Assembly (NCBI RefSeq): GCF_014873755.1
Contig: NZ_JADBEG010000001.1
Location: 3,226,501 to 3,290,500 of the forward strand
From: Amycolatopsis lexingtonensis
GTDB taxonomy: Bacteria > Actinomycetota > Actinomycetes > Mycobacteriales > Pseudonocardiaceae
Direction of reading: 5' to 3'
DNA length: 64,000 nucleotides
How positions within the stretch are numbered: position 1 is the stretch's first letter; each line of letters opens with the position of its first letter. A model generated the notes under the pieces. That model was not told where the DNA came from, made no database searches, and saw nothing but the letters and a program-made list of their open reading frames with translations. The translations under genes were made by a program, and so were the position numbers. Below are positions 49,337 through 57,534 of the stretch, piece after piece.

Positions 49337-49618
49337 TCAGGACTTGACCAGGCGCGCGATGGCCGCGCTCGCTTCGGCGACCTTGGTGGCGGCGACGTCG
49401 CCGCCTTGCGCCGCGGCGTCGGCCACACAGTGCCGCAGGTGGTCGTCGAGCAGCCCCAGTGCGACGGCTTCCAGCGCCTTCGTCGCCGCCGACACCTGCG
49501 TCAGCACGTCGATGCAGTACTTGTCGTCCTCGATCATCTTGGCGATGCCGCGGACCTGCCCCTCGACCCGGCGCATGCGCTGGAGGAAGGCGTCCTTGTC
49601 GCCGCTGTAGCCGTTCAT
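49337..49618 (-). CDS. csoR: CsoR-type copper-sensing repressor
   Basis: All-helical DUF156/CsoR protein (93 residues). The Cu(I) site Cys-His-Cys is visible as C in DDKYCIDVL, then H and C in DDHLRHCVADA. The RRVEGQVRGI DNA-binding region is intact. It is the first gene of the leftward copper operon, and a textbook operator lies 11 bases upstream of its start codon, so release on Cu(I) binding should induce chaperone, secreted protein and ATPase. Confidence 0.92.
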   Translation of the reverse strand: MNGYSGDKDAFLQRMRRVEGQVRGIAKMIEDDKYCIDVLTQVSAATKALEAVALGLLDDHLRHCVADAAAQGGDVAATKVAEASAAIARLVKS

Positions 49619-49996
49619 GCCCTCAACGTACCCCTAGGGGGTATGGGTTTCAAGTGAGCTGCGTCTCGGCGGCGAAAGACGGTCTACTACCGCTGATAGC
49701 AGCCAGTACTATGCGACATAGCAGAACGTGACAGGTTTCTTGCGCCGCAAGGTAGACGCGGCCGAAGTCTTTTCGTAGCCTGGCCGAGATCTCGCGGCGG
49801 CTGCCGTCGACCGGACGGCGACGCGGGATCGCGCCGGCCGGCTTCGTCGCCGAAGCCGCGGATCGGAACCGCCCCGCGAACGCCATCCTCTCGCGGGAGA
49901 ACGCGGCCCGGTGCGCGGCGGACAGCGAGCAGGGGTCCCCCGGCCTCTTCGCCCGTTCCGGCCGGCGGACAACGAGCAAAGGAGAAACGCGCGACC
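49619..49996. other. 378-base divergent gap between csoR and the NlpC/P60 gene
   Basis: It contains the CsoR operator at 49629-49643 and, further right, a structured GC-rich leader of the NlpC/P60 gene with several possible short stems. I found no convincing riboswitch core or small gene. Confidence 0.5.
49629..49643. promoter_or_regulatory. csoR: CsoR operator
   Basis: TACCCCTAGGGGGTA is the classical CsoR-type dyad (TACCCC with a G-tract complement). It is located 11 bases upstream of the csoR start. No other copy was noticed between 43.4 and 54 kb, so this is probably the sole direct site in the window. Confidence 0.85.
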
Positions 49997-51049
49997 GTGC
50001 AGTCGCAGCCCATCAGGCGGATGGTTTCGGGCATCCTCGCGGCGACCTCGGTGATCCTCGTGGTCGCCGTCGCCCAGCCCCCGGCCACCGCCGCCCCGGT
50101 CCCCTTCCGGCAAGCGCCGCCCTCCGGGTCGGACGCACTGGCCAAGTACCGCGACCTCGCGGCACAGGCCGAAAAGCTCAACGAAGACCTCCTCAACGCG
50201 CAGAACGACCTGACGGCCAAGCAAGGCGAGCTCGACAAGGCCACCGGCGATGTCAACGCGGCGAAGGAGCAAGGCGCCAAGGCCTCGGAGAACCAGAAGA
50301 AATACCAGGCCGAGGTCGACAAGTTCGCCGGCGCGTCGTTCACCAGCGGCGTCCAGCTGAACAAGCTGTCGGCACTGCTGTCGGGAACGTCCACTCAGGA
50401 CTTCCTGGACCGCTCGTCGGCGCTCGAAGTGCTGGCCACGGACAAGAACTCCGCGATGAACAACCTCACCGCGGCCGTCCGGCAGGCCGACGACGCCACC
50501 AGCAAGGCCGCCGACGCCGCGAAACGGGCTCAGGACGCCCGCGACGCCGCGGCCAAGCTGACCGAGGACATCAAGGCCAAGCAGAAGACGCTCAACGACC
50601 AGATCGAACAGGTCAAAGCCGCCGACAAGACCCTGAGCGCCGCCGACAAGGCCGCGCAGCGGGACACCGGCGGCAAGGCTCCCACCGTCAAGGCACCGAC
50701 GGCGGCGGCCCAGACCGCGGTCAACGCGGCGCTGAGCAAGCTCGGCAGCCCCTACGTCTGGGGCGCGACCGGGCCGAGCACGTTCGACTGCTCGGGCCTG
50801 ATGCTCTGGGCGTACGCGAAGGCAGGCATCACGCTGCCCCGCAACTCCGCGGCACAGGCCCGGTTCGGCACCCCGGTGCCGCGCGACCAGCTGCAGCCCG
50901 GTGACCTCGTGGCCTACTACTCGCCGGTCTCCCACATCGGGATGTACCTCGGCGACGGCAAGATGGTCCACGCACCGACCAGCGGCGACGTCGTGAAGAT
51001 TTCGCCGTTGCAGAGCCAGTACGCCGGAGCGACCCGGCCCACGGCCTGA
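49997..51049 (+). CDS. Secreted NlpC/P60 peptidoglycan endopeptidase
   Basis: Secreted cell-wall hydrolase (350 residues) with a signal peptide (about 1-33, ending PATAAP). A long coiled coil rich in Lys/Asp/Ala occupies about 45-215, and the C-terminal NlpC/P60 domain about 233-350. Catalytic residues are Cys near 265 in FDCSGLM, His in SHIGMYLG and the third polar residue His in VHAPTSG. The architecture resembles mycobacterial RipA-like proteins, in which the coiled coil restrains activity. GTG start with AAAGGAG upstream. Confidence 0.88.
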   Translation: MQSQPIRRMVSGILAATSVILVVAVAQPPATAAPVPFRQAPPSGSDALAKYRDLAAQAEKLNEDLLNAQNDLTAKQGELDKATGDVNAAKEQGAKASENQKKYQAEVDKFAGASFTSGVQLNKLSALLSGTSTQDFLDRSSALEVLATDKNSAMNNLTAAVRQADDATSKAADAAKRAQDARDAAAKLTEDIKAKQKTLNDQIEQVKAADKTLSAADKAAQRDTGGKAPTVKAPTAAAQTAVNAALSKLGSPYVWGATGPSTFDCSGLMLWAYAKAGITLPRNSAAQARFGTPVPRDQLQPGDLVAYYSPVSHIGMYLGDGKMVHAPTSGDVVKISPLQSQYAGATRPTA

Positions 51050-51051
51050 GC

Positions 51052-51088
51052 ACCGGGGCGGTGTCGCGGACCGCGGCGCCGCCCCGGT
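51052..51088. terminator. Bidirectional terminator hairpin
   Basis: ACCGGGGCGG (51052-51061) pairs with CCGCCCCGGT (51079-51088) across a 17-base loop. It lies between the convergent NlpC/P60 and DUF385-type genes, touching the stop codon of the latter. Confidence 0.65.
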
Positions 51089-51546
51089 CACGACCGACGT
51101 TCGGCGAGCACGGGCAGCTCGACGCATTCCGCGGTGTGGACGATGTGCCGCAGCGCGAAGCGGAACGGCCATGGCATGGCCTTCGTCCCCTGCTCGACGG
51201 GCACGAGTTCCGGTGCGCCGAGCGTGAGTTCCCTGCCGCCGAGGCGAATCCGGCACGTGCCGGCCGCCTCGATGTTGCGGTACCAATCCGACCGGCGGCC
51301 GAAGTTCAGCCCGATGACCACGGTGTCCCGGTTGCGGAAGGCACGTACCGGCGTGTGGCGGGTGCGGCCGGACCTGCGTCCCACGTGCTCCAGGTCGGCG
51401 AACGCGAGATGCCCCGCCATGCGCAGCATCACCTTGTTCGCCGCACGGCTCGCCAACGCGCGGGGGAACACCATGGCTCGACCCTGCCGTGGGCCCGGCC
51501 CGGTCACCAGGAACGAAGGTCGCCGGTTGCGGGGCCGAAAGTCCAC
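51088..51546 (-). CDS. Deazaflavin (F420)-dependent nitroreductase-family protein
   Basis: Small split-barrel protein (152 residues) of the DUF385/Ddn family. Family features are LEHVGRRSGRTRHTPVRAF near 55-73, VVIGLNFGRRSDWYRNIEA near 76-95, and RIRLGGRELTLGAPELVP near 100-117. These proteins bind F420 or similar cofactors and reduce quinones, nitroaromatics or other electrophiles. The neighbour four bases upstream on the same strand is the multicopper oxidase, so the two may be cotranscribed. Confidence 0.84.
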   Translation of the reverse strand: MDFRPRNRRPSFLVTGPGPRQGRAMVFPRALASRAANKVMLRMAGHLAFADLEHVGRRSGRTRHTPVRAFRNRDTVVIGLNFGRRSDWYRNIEAAGTCRIRLGGRELTLGAPELVPVEQGTKAMPWPFRFALRHIVHTAECVELPVLAERRS

Positions 51547-51550
51547 CCCC

Positions 51551-53011
51551 TCACCTCCGGTAGCCGAGGACGGTCGCCATGCCGGATTCGGCGTGGTAGG
51601 TGTTGTGGCAGTGGATCATCCACTGGCCGGGGTTGCCGGCGTCGAAGTCGCACGCGACGGTCCGGCCGGGCAGCACGATCGCGGTGTCCTTCCGGGGACC
51701 GGCGGCGCCGAGCTGGAACGTGTGGCCGTGCAGGTGCATCGGGTGCCACATCATGGTGCCGTTGCGGAAGACGAGCCGGACCCGTTGGCCTTCCCGGACG
51801 AGCAGGCGCCGGTTCATGTCGAGCGGTGTGCCGTTGATGCCCCAGTCGTAGCCCATCATCCCGCCGGTGAGGTCGAGGGTGTGCGTGACGTCCGGGGCCT
51901 TGGCGGGGAGTCGCACGCCGGTGGCGGCGGCGAGCCGGTCGTAGCCCGCCAGATCACCCTCGAGTTCGGCCGGCCGGATCGTGGCCGGTGGCGGTGTTCC
52001 GGCTCCCGTGCGGATCAGGGCGAGTGCGGTGGCGTCCTTGCCTTCGGCGAGGGCGACGAGGGGGAAGACGCCGTCGCCGAGGGTGGTGAGCACGTCATAG
52101 CGCTCCCCCATGGCGATCAGCAGCGTGTCGGTCTCCACGGGCTCGACCGGGTAGCCGTCGGTGTGGGTGATCCGGAGCCGGTGCCCGCCGAGCGCGACCC
52201 GGAACGCGGTGTCGGAGCCGGCGTTGACGATCCGGATGCGGGCGCGTTGCCCGGGGCGGGCGGTGAACGTCGCCGGCGCGGCCGGGACGCGACCGTTGAT
52301 CAGGTAGTGCGGGTAACGCAGGTCTCCCGCGTCGCCGCCGAGCAGCGCGCTGCTGCCGCCAGTGCCGGACATCGAGCCCATCATGCCGCCCGTGCCCTGG
52401 CGGAGCGTGGCGAGGACGTCGTCGGGGGTCTGGCCGGTCCCGTCGATCCAGTCGTCGAGCACGATGACCCAGTCGTGGTCGTAGCCGCCGGGCTCGGCCG
52501 GGTCTTCGACGATCAGGGGCGCGTAGAGGCCGCGGTCGAGCTGAGTACCGGAGTGCGGGTGGAACCAGTAGGTGCCGGGGTTTTCGGCGACGAACCGGTA
52601 CGTGAACGTGCTGCCGGTGGCGATGGCGGCCTGGGTGAGGTCGGGGGCGCCGTCCATGTCGTTGCGCAGGGCCAGTCCGTGCCAGTGGACAGAGGTCTCG
52701 GCGGGCAGCCGGTTGGTCAGCTCCGCCCGGATCGTGTCGCCGGCGCGGACGCGGATTTCCTTGCCCGGCAGGACACCGTCGTAGGTCCAGGTGGTGACCT
52801 CGGGGCCGCCGAGGTCGACGGTTCCGTTCTGCGCGGTCAGCCGGACGGTCCGGACCTGGCCGGTCGCGCGCCGCCGGGCCTCGGACCCGGCCACGCGGGG
52901 ATCGCCCGGCAGCACGAGGTTCGCATTTTCGGGGGTGCACGCGGACAGCACTGCCGCGCCGGCGGCCAGAAGCCCGGCGCGCAGAACGCTGCGGCGGCTG
53001 AGCGCGGTCAT
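51551..53011 (-). CDS. Multicopper oxidase, Tat-exported
   Basis: Multicopper oxidase (486 residues) with a twin-arginine signal SRRSVLRAG and a lipobox-like LSAC. The four copper motifs are intact: HWHGLALRND near 135, YWFHPHSG near 177, HPMHLHGHTF near 428 and HCHNTYHAESGM near 466. These contain the His ligands of the trinuclear site, the type 1 Cys-His and the axial Met. The GMMGSMSGTG stretch near 255 is Met-rich, as in copper-tolerance oxidases. ATG 53011 follows CAGGAG. It probably oxidises Cu(I) or phenolics outside the cell. Confidence 0.91.
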   Translation of the reverse strand: MTALSRRSVLRAGLLAAGAAVLSACTPENANLVLPGDPRVAGSEARRRATGQVRTVRLTAQNGTVDLGGPEVTTWTYDGVLPGKEIRVRAGDTIRAELTNRLPAETSVHWHGLALRNDMDGAPDLTQAAIATGSTFTYRFVAENPGTYWFHPHSGTQLDRGLYAPLIVEDPAEPGGYDHDWVIVLDDWIDGTGQTPDDVLATLRQGTGGMMGSMSGTGGSSALLGGDAGDLRYPHYLINGRVPAAPATFTARPGQRARIRIVNAGSDTAFRVALGGHRLRITHTDGYPVEPVETDTLLIAMGERYDVLTTLGDGVFPLVALAEGKDATALALIRTGAGTPPPATIRPAELEGDLAGYDRLAAATGVRLPAKAPDVTHTLDLTGGMMGYDWGINGTPLDMNRRLLVREGQRVRLVFRNGTMMWHPMHLHGHTFQLGAAGPRKDTAIVLPGRTVACDFDAGNPGQWMIHCHNTYHAESGMATVLGYRR

Positions 53012-53204
53012 CGTGCCGTCTCCTGGAGCTGCCCGGTTTCCGTCGGCAGCGGTTCGACGACGACGTCGACACCCGGCATGGTCAGCTCCTCGACGGCGGA
53101 ACGGGTCAAGCGGCAGCGTCGTCCACTGTTCGCGCGCACAGCCGTCGGAGGTAGGGACCTTCGGCATCCCTTACGAGGACCGCCGTCCTCAGCCGGGACA
53201 GCGG

Positions 53205-54101
53205 TTACCGGTGCTCGATGAACGCGGTCACCGCGTCGACGACCGCGCCGGGTTGCTCGTCGGGGATGAAGTGCCCGGCTCGGGGAATGACGACACCGCG
53301 GGTGTCGGCCGCCCACGGGCTCAGGGATGCGGCCATGTCCGGGATCGAGCCGTGCGAACCCGAGATCCCCAAGACCCGAACGGTCAACGCGCCCCGGGCG
53401 AGCGCGTCGTGGTTCTTGCGTCCCGATTCCGCCGCGTCGCGGTAGTAGGCGAGCAACGCGCGCAGCCCGTCCTCGGCGGCCACGGCGGCGGCGTAGTGGT
53501 CGATTTCGGCGTCGTCGAAGGTGTCGGGGGACAGTGCTTTGGCCTTCAAGAACCAAGCCACGTAGTCGCGCTCGCGGCCGGCGAGCAGCACCTCGGGCAG
53601 GTCGGGCACCGCGTGGAACGCGAAGTGCCAGGTCTTCCAGGCCCGGCCGGGGTCCGTCGGAACGGACTCCGGGAGGGTGATCCCGGGAATGCCGGCGTCC
53701 AGCAGCGCGACACCGTGCAGCCGCGGTTCGTGGTTCAGCGCCAGCGAGAAGGCCACCCAGGCCCCGACGTCGTGGGCCACCAGCCAGTACTTCCCCACGC
53801 CGAGCCCGGCGACGGCGGCCTGGACGTGCGCCGCGACGGTGTGCGTGTCGTAGCTGCCGCGCGGCCGGTCGGAGTGGCCTTGGCCGGGCAGGTCGAGCGC
53901 GATGACCCGGAACCGCCGGGCCAGGTCCGGCATCACCTTGCGCCACGCCCACCAGGTTTGCGGGAAGCCGGCGAGCAGGACGACCACCGGGCCGTCCGGT
54001 CGGCCGCCGTCCACGGCGTGCAGGCGGACGCCGTCCACGTCGGTCCAGCGGTGGGTGAAGCCCGCGAGGTCGGGCAGGGGCAGTCGGGAGATGTCGTGCA
54101 T
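53205..54101 (-). CDS. Alpha/beta hydrolase, epoxide-hydrolase/dehalogenase-like
   Basis: Alpha/beta hydrolase (298 residues). The oxyanion region reads LLAGFPQTWWAW near 42-53. The nucleophile position is VAHDVGAWVAF near 107-117, with Asp as nucleophile, which favours an epoxide hydrolase, haloacetate or haloalkane dehalogenase over a lipase or esterase. The catalytic His lies in RAGHFIPDEQPG near 273. It is divergent from the TetR regulator at 54190, and the 24-base operator lies between them, so it is likely induced by its substrate. Confidence 0.84.
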   Translation of the reverse strand: MHDISRLPLPDLAGFTHRWTDVDGVRLHAVDGGRPDGPVVVLLAGFPQTWWAWRKVMPDLARRFRVIALDLPGQGHSDRPRGSYDTHTVAAHVQAAVAGLGVGKYWLVAHDVGAWVAFSLALNHEPRLHGVALLDAGIPGITLPESVPTDPGRAWKTWHFAFHAVPDLPEVLLAGRERDYVAWFLKAKALSPDTFDDAEIDHYAAAVAAEDGLRALLAYYRDAAESGRKNHDALARGALTVRVLGISGSHGSIPDMAASLSPWAADTRGVVIPRAGHFIPDEQPGAVVDAVTAFIEHR

Positions 54102-54117
54102 GTCTCGACACTAACCC

Positions 54118-54141
54118 ATCTTGAACTGTTCAGTTCAAGAT
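54118..54141. promoter_or_regulatory. TetR-type operator, 11-base arms
   Basis: ATCTTGAACTG and its exact complement CAGTTCAAGAT are separated by TT. The dyad lies 16 bases upstream of the hydrolase ATG and 48 bases before the TetR ATG, a classic shared operator position. Confidence 0.75.
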
Positions 54142-54189
54142 AGGATGAGGGAGATCACTCGCCCCGGCACGAAACGAGGTAGCGGCGAA

Positions 54190-54780
54190 ATGGCCGGAAG
54201 GAAGCAGTTCGAGGTGGACGTCGCGCTCGACGCGGCGATGGTCCAGTTCTGGCGGGCCGGCTACGCCAGCACGTCCGTGGACGACCTGTCCCGGGCGACC
54301 GGGCTGAACCGCAGCTCCCTCTACTCTTCGTTCGGCGACAAGGATGCGCTGTACCTGCGCTGCCTGGACCGCTACGCCACGCGGTACGGCGACCGGTACG
54401 ACCAAGCTCTGTCCGGGGCGTCCGGAGAACTGGTGCGGGCCGTACGCGCCTTCTTCGACGTCACTTTGCGGCGCATCGCCGACCCCGACGTGCCCGACGG
54501 CTGCCTGATCGCCCAGACCGCGATGGCGATACCGGCACTGAGCCCCGCCATCGCCGCGCGCGCGGTCCAGGCCCTCGACGCCCAGCAAGCGCGCCTGCGA
54601 GCCGCCCTGACCGCCGGGAAGCTGCCCGCCCGCGACGCCCGCGACTTCGCTGTCCACTTCGCCGCGGTCAACCAGTCGGTGGCCGTGATGAGCCGGGCCG
54701 GCGCGAGCGGGCCGCAGCTCCGCACGATCGTCGACGTCAGCCTGGGCGCGCTCTCGCAAACCGTGCGCTCTCTCAGCTGA
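54190..54780 (+). CDS. TetR-family transcriptional regulator
   Basis: Regulator of 196 residues with N-terminal TetR HTH (DVALDAAMVQFWRAGYASTSVDDLSRATGLNRSSLYSSFGDKDAL) and a helical ligand domain containing PDGCLIAQTAMAIP, seen in the TetR_C_16-like regulators of small-molecule stress enzymes. ATG 54190 gives the usual length; an upstream frame overlaps the operator. It likely represses the divergent epoxide-hydrolase-like gene and itself. Confidence 0.87.
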   Translation: MAGRKQFEVDVALDAAMVQFWRAGYASTSVDDLSRATGLNRSSLYSSFGDKDALYLRCLDRYATRYGDRYDQALSGASGELVRAVRAFFDVTLRRIADPDVPDGCLIAQTAMAIPALSPAIAARAVQALDAQQARLRAALTAGKLPARDARDFAVHFAAVNQSVAVMSRAGASGPQLRTIVDVSLGALSQTVRSLS

Positions 54781-54799
54781 CCGGGCGCATACTGATGAA

Positions 54800-55312
54800 G
54801 TGGACAAACAAGCCGTTCACGACGAGCTGGACCGGGCGCGCCGGGACTTCCACGAGCTGCTGACCGGCGCGGGCGCCGCCGCGTTGCGCGCGCCGAGCGA
54901 CGGCACGCGGTGGACCAACCGGCAGCTGCTGTTCCACATGCTGCTCGGCTACCTCATCATCCGCGCGCTGTCGAACCTGGTCCGGCTGTTCGGCCGGCTC
55001 CCCGACCCCGTCAGCCGCCGCTACGCCCAGGTGCTCAACGCCGCGACCAAGCCGTTCGACGCGGTCAACTTCGCCGGCTCCTGGCTCGGCGGGACGCTCC
55101 TGCCCCAGCGGTGGATGCTTGCCCTGTTCGACCACACGATCGCGGCGCTGCACCGCCGTCTCGACCGGGAGACCGACACCGACCTCGCCCGCGGCATGCA
55201 CTACCCGACGCGCTGGGACCCGTTCTTCCGGGACTACATGACGCTGGCCGACGTCTACCGCTTCCCCACCCGGCACTTCGACTTCCACCGCCGCCAGCTC
55301 ACCCTCCACTGA
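54800..55312 (+). CDS. DinB-like superfamily protein
   Basis: Helical-bundle protein of 170 residues with the DinB/maleylpyruvate isomerase N-terminal-like pattern: HDELDRARRDFHELL near 6-20, WTNRQLLFHMLLGYL near 38-52, and the His ligands in LFDHTIAALH and FPTRHFDFHRRQL. A metal site built from the first His (near 46) and the last pair is plausible. GTG start 19 bases after the TetR stop on the same strand, so cotranscription is possible. Function unknown. Confidence 0.75.
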   Translation: MDKQAVHDELDRARRDFHELLTGAGAAALRAPSDGTRWTNRQLLFHMLLGYLIIRALSNLVRLFGRLPDPVSRRYAQVLNAATKPFDAVNFAGSWLGGTLLPQRWMLALFDHTIAALHRRLDRETDTDLARGMHYPTRWDPFFRDYMTLADVYRFPTRHFDFHRRQLTLH

Positions 55313-55532
55313 CGAACGGAAAACCAACGGCAAAAGTTTGTTTCCCATCGGAACCGAAAATCGTCAAGGGAAATCGGGTGCGCTGAGTATCCGCGCCGCC
55401 CCGGACGGTCGAATCCGCAGACACCATTGGCAGCGTCGCGCAGCGAGGTCGTTCAGGTACCGTCGGACGGTCCTCCTGTCGCCTAGCGGATATTCGGTGC
55501 TGCCGGTTCGAACCACCGTTCCGGACGGCTGG

Positions 55533-57254
55533 ATGAGCGGAGACGAGTTGAAGATCCTGTTGCTGTGCACCGCATTCAACGGACTGAGTCAGCGCGCGTG
55601 GGCCGAACTGCGCGCCAACGGCCACCGCGTCACCGTGCGGACGGCACACGACCCGAAGGAAATGGCCGCCGCCGTGGCGGAAACCGATCCCGAATTGATC
55701 ATCTGCCCATTCCTGAAGCACCGGGTGCCCGAAACCGTCTGGCGGCGCCACCGCACGATCATCATCCACCCCGGGCCGCCCGGTGACCGCGGGCCGTCCG
55801 CGCTGGACTGGGCGATCATGGACGCCGAGCCCACCTGGGGCGTGACGGCCCTGCAGGCGACCGGGGACATGGACGCGGGGCCGATCTGGGGGTCGCGGCT
55901 GTTCCCGATGCCGTCCGACCCGCCGCGCAAGAGCACCCTCTACAACACCCAGGTGGCCGACGCGGCGATGAGCCTGATCGCCGAAGTGGCCGGCAAGGCG
56001 GAAAGCCCGGGGTTCACCCCGCAGCCCCTGAACCGCCACCGGCCCGGTGCCACCGTGCGGTCCCGGCCCGCGGTGCGCCAGGCCGACCGGCGCTTTTCGT
56101 GGCACGAGCCGTCCGCGCACATCCTCCGCCGCATCCGCGCCGCCGACGGCAGGCCCGGGGTGCGCACCACGCTGGCCGGGGTGCCGGTCGCCGTCTTCGA
56201 CGCGCATCCCGGCACCGCCTCCCCCGGTGAGCCCGGCACGATCGCGGCGCACAGCCACGGCGCCGTGCTGGTCCGCACCGGGGACGGCGCGCTCTGGGTG
56301 GGACACGCCCAGCGGCCGGCCGCCGCACCCGGCATCCCGGTCAAGCTGCCGGCGGTGCTCGCCCTCGCGGGCGTTCCCGAACTGCCGGAAGCCGAGGAAC
56401 CGCCGGGCTTCCGGGAGATCGGTTACCGGCGGACGGGCGACGTCGGGGTGGTGAGCTTCGACTTCTACAACGGCGCGATGTCCACCACGCACTGCCGGCG
56501 GCTGCTCTCGGCCCTGCGCCACGCGGTGGCCCAGGACACCAAGGTCGTGGTCCTGGCCGGCGGCGAAGTGTTTTCCAACGGCCTGCACCTGGGAGTCATC
56601 GAAGCCCACCCGAACCCCGCGGTGGAAGCGTGGCGCAACATCACCGCGATCGACGACCTGTGCCGGGAAATCATCACCTGCACCGACCAGATCGTGGTGT
56701 CGGCGCTGTCCGGCGGCGCGGGTGCCGGCGGAGTGATGCTGGCGCTGGGCGCGGACAAGGTGATCGCCCGGGACGGCGTGATGCTGAACCCGCACTACCG
56801 GACCATGGGTCTCTACGGCTCCGAGTACTGGACCTACGTGCTGCCCCGCCGGGTCGGCGAGGCACAGGCGCGGCAGCTGACCACGCGCTGCGAGCCGATC
56901 AGCGCGGCCGAAGCGGCCGGGCTCGGCCTGGTCGACCGGCTCGCCGCGAGCGACCGGGAAGCGTTCACCGCGGCCGCGCTCGAGTACGCCGCCGAACTGG
57001 CCGACGGTCCGCGTGCTCGCGCGCTCCTCGCCCGCAAGCGCTCCGCCCGGGCGGCCGACGAGCAGCACCGGCCGCTGGAAACCTACCGCGTGCGCGAACT
57101 CGCCGAGATGAGCGGCGACATCTTCGACGACCACCGCGGTTTCGCCGGTGCCCGGCGCGCGTTCCTGGCCAACCAGCCGGTCCCCGGCACGCCATCGAAA
57201 TCGCCCGCCGTACCCGCTCCGCGGCAGCCGGGCCTGAGCCCGGTGTCCCGGTAA
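55533..57254 (+). CDS. hoxX: HoxX-like enzyme, formyl-THF transferase fused to enoyl-CoA hydratase domain
   Basis: Two-domain enzyme of 573 residues. The N-terminal formyltransferase domain (about 1-250) has LKILLLCTAFNGLSQRAWAE, the folate-binding HPGPPGDRGPSALDWAI near 75-91 and MDAGPIWGS. The C-terminal crotonase-like domain (about 295-500) has DFYNGAMSTTHCRRLL, GGEVFSNGLHLGVIEA, SGGAGAGGVMLALGAD and NPHYRTMGLYGSEYW. This layout is characteristic of HoxX, which makes the CO ligand of the [NiFe] site from formyl-THF. ATG 55533 or TTG 55548 (GGAG five bases before it) are both possible starts. No hydrogenase structural gene with nickel ligands is in the window. Confidence 0.87.
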   Translation: MSGDELKILLLCTAFNGLSQRAWAELRANGHRVTVRTAHDPKEMAAAVAETDPELIICPFLKHRVPETVWRRHRTIIIHPGPPGDRGPSALDWAIMDAEPTWGVTALQATGDMDAGPIWGSRLFPMPSDPPRKSTLYNTQVADAAMSLIAEVAGKAESPGFTPQPLNRHRPGATVRSRPAVRQADRRFSWHEPSAHILRRIRAADGRPGVRTTLAGVPVAVFDAHPGTASPGEPGTIAAHSHGAVLVRTGDGALWVGHAQRPAAAPGIPVKLPAVLALAGVPELPEAEEPPGFREIGYRRTGDVGVVSFDFYNGAMSTTHCRRLLSALRHAVAQDTKVVVLAGGEVFSNGLHLGVIEAHPNPAVEAWRNITAIDDLCREIITCTDQIVVSALSGGAGAGGVMLALGADKVIARDGVMLNPHYRTMGLYGSEYWTYVLPRRVGEAQARQLTTRCEPISAAEAAGLGLVDRLAASDREAFTAAALEYAAELADGPRARALLARKRSARAADEQHRPLETYRVRELAEMSGDIFDDHRGFAGARRAFLANQPVPGTPSKSPAVPAPRQPGLSPVSR

Positions 57255-57275
57255 CGGACCCGCCGGCCCGGGGCA

Positions 57276-57387
57276 GGGCTCCGGCAAGTCGCACGGCCAG
57301 GCCACTCCGGCGCCGGCGGCCGCTCGCCGAACGTCTTGAATGACTCATTCAGGTCTTCGGAGGTCCTGAACGACTCATTCAAGACGT
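57276..57387. repeat. Composite intergenic repeat, copy 3
   Basis: GC-rich flank 57276-57332, matching 7164-7224 with small indels, plus the double palindrome with arms 57331-57353 and 57365-57387 (a few mismatches; one core reads TGAACGACTCATTCA). It lies between the tandem hoxX and IclR-type genes, 22 bases after the hoxX stop. Confidence 0.84.
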
Positions 57388-57534
57388 TTGCCGGAACGCT
57401 GCGGACTGCGCCGACGCACCGTCAGATCCACGTCGTATCGCCCACCGGAACGAATGATCCAAGAAACACGCCGGAAGTGCTACAATTTCGGCGAAACGTT
57501 CCCGCCAGCGAAACGAATTCCGAGGACCACGAGG

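Noticed and set aside
49650..49996. Possible c-di-AMP (ydaO-type) riboswitch before the NlpC/P60 gene
   Set aside because: Actinomycete cell-wall hydrolases often have one, but I could not find the conserved core here; a covariance search would settle it.
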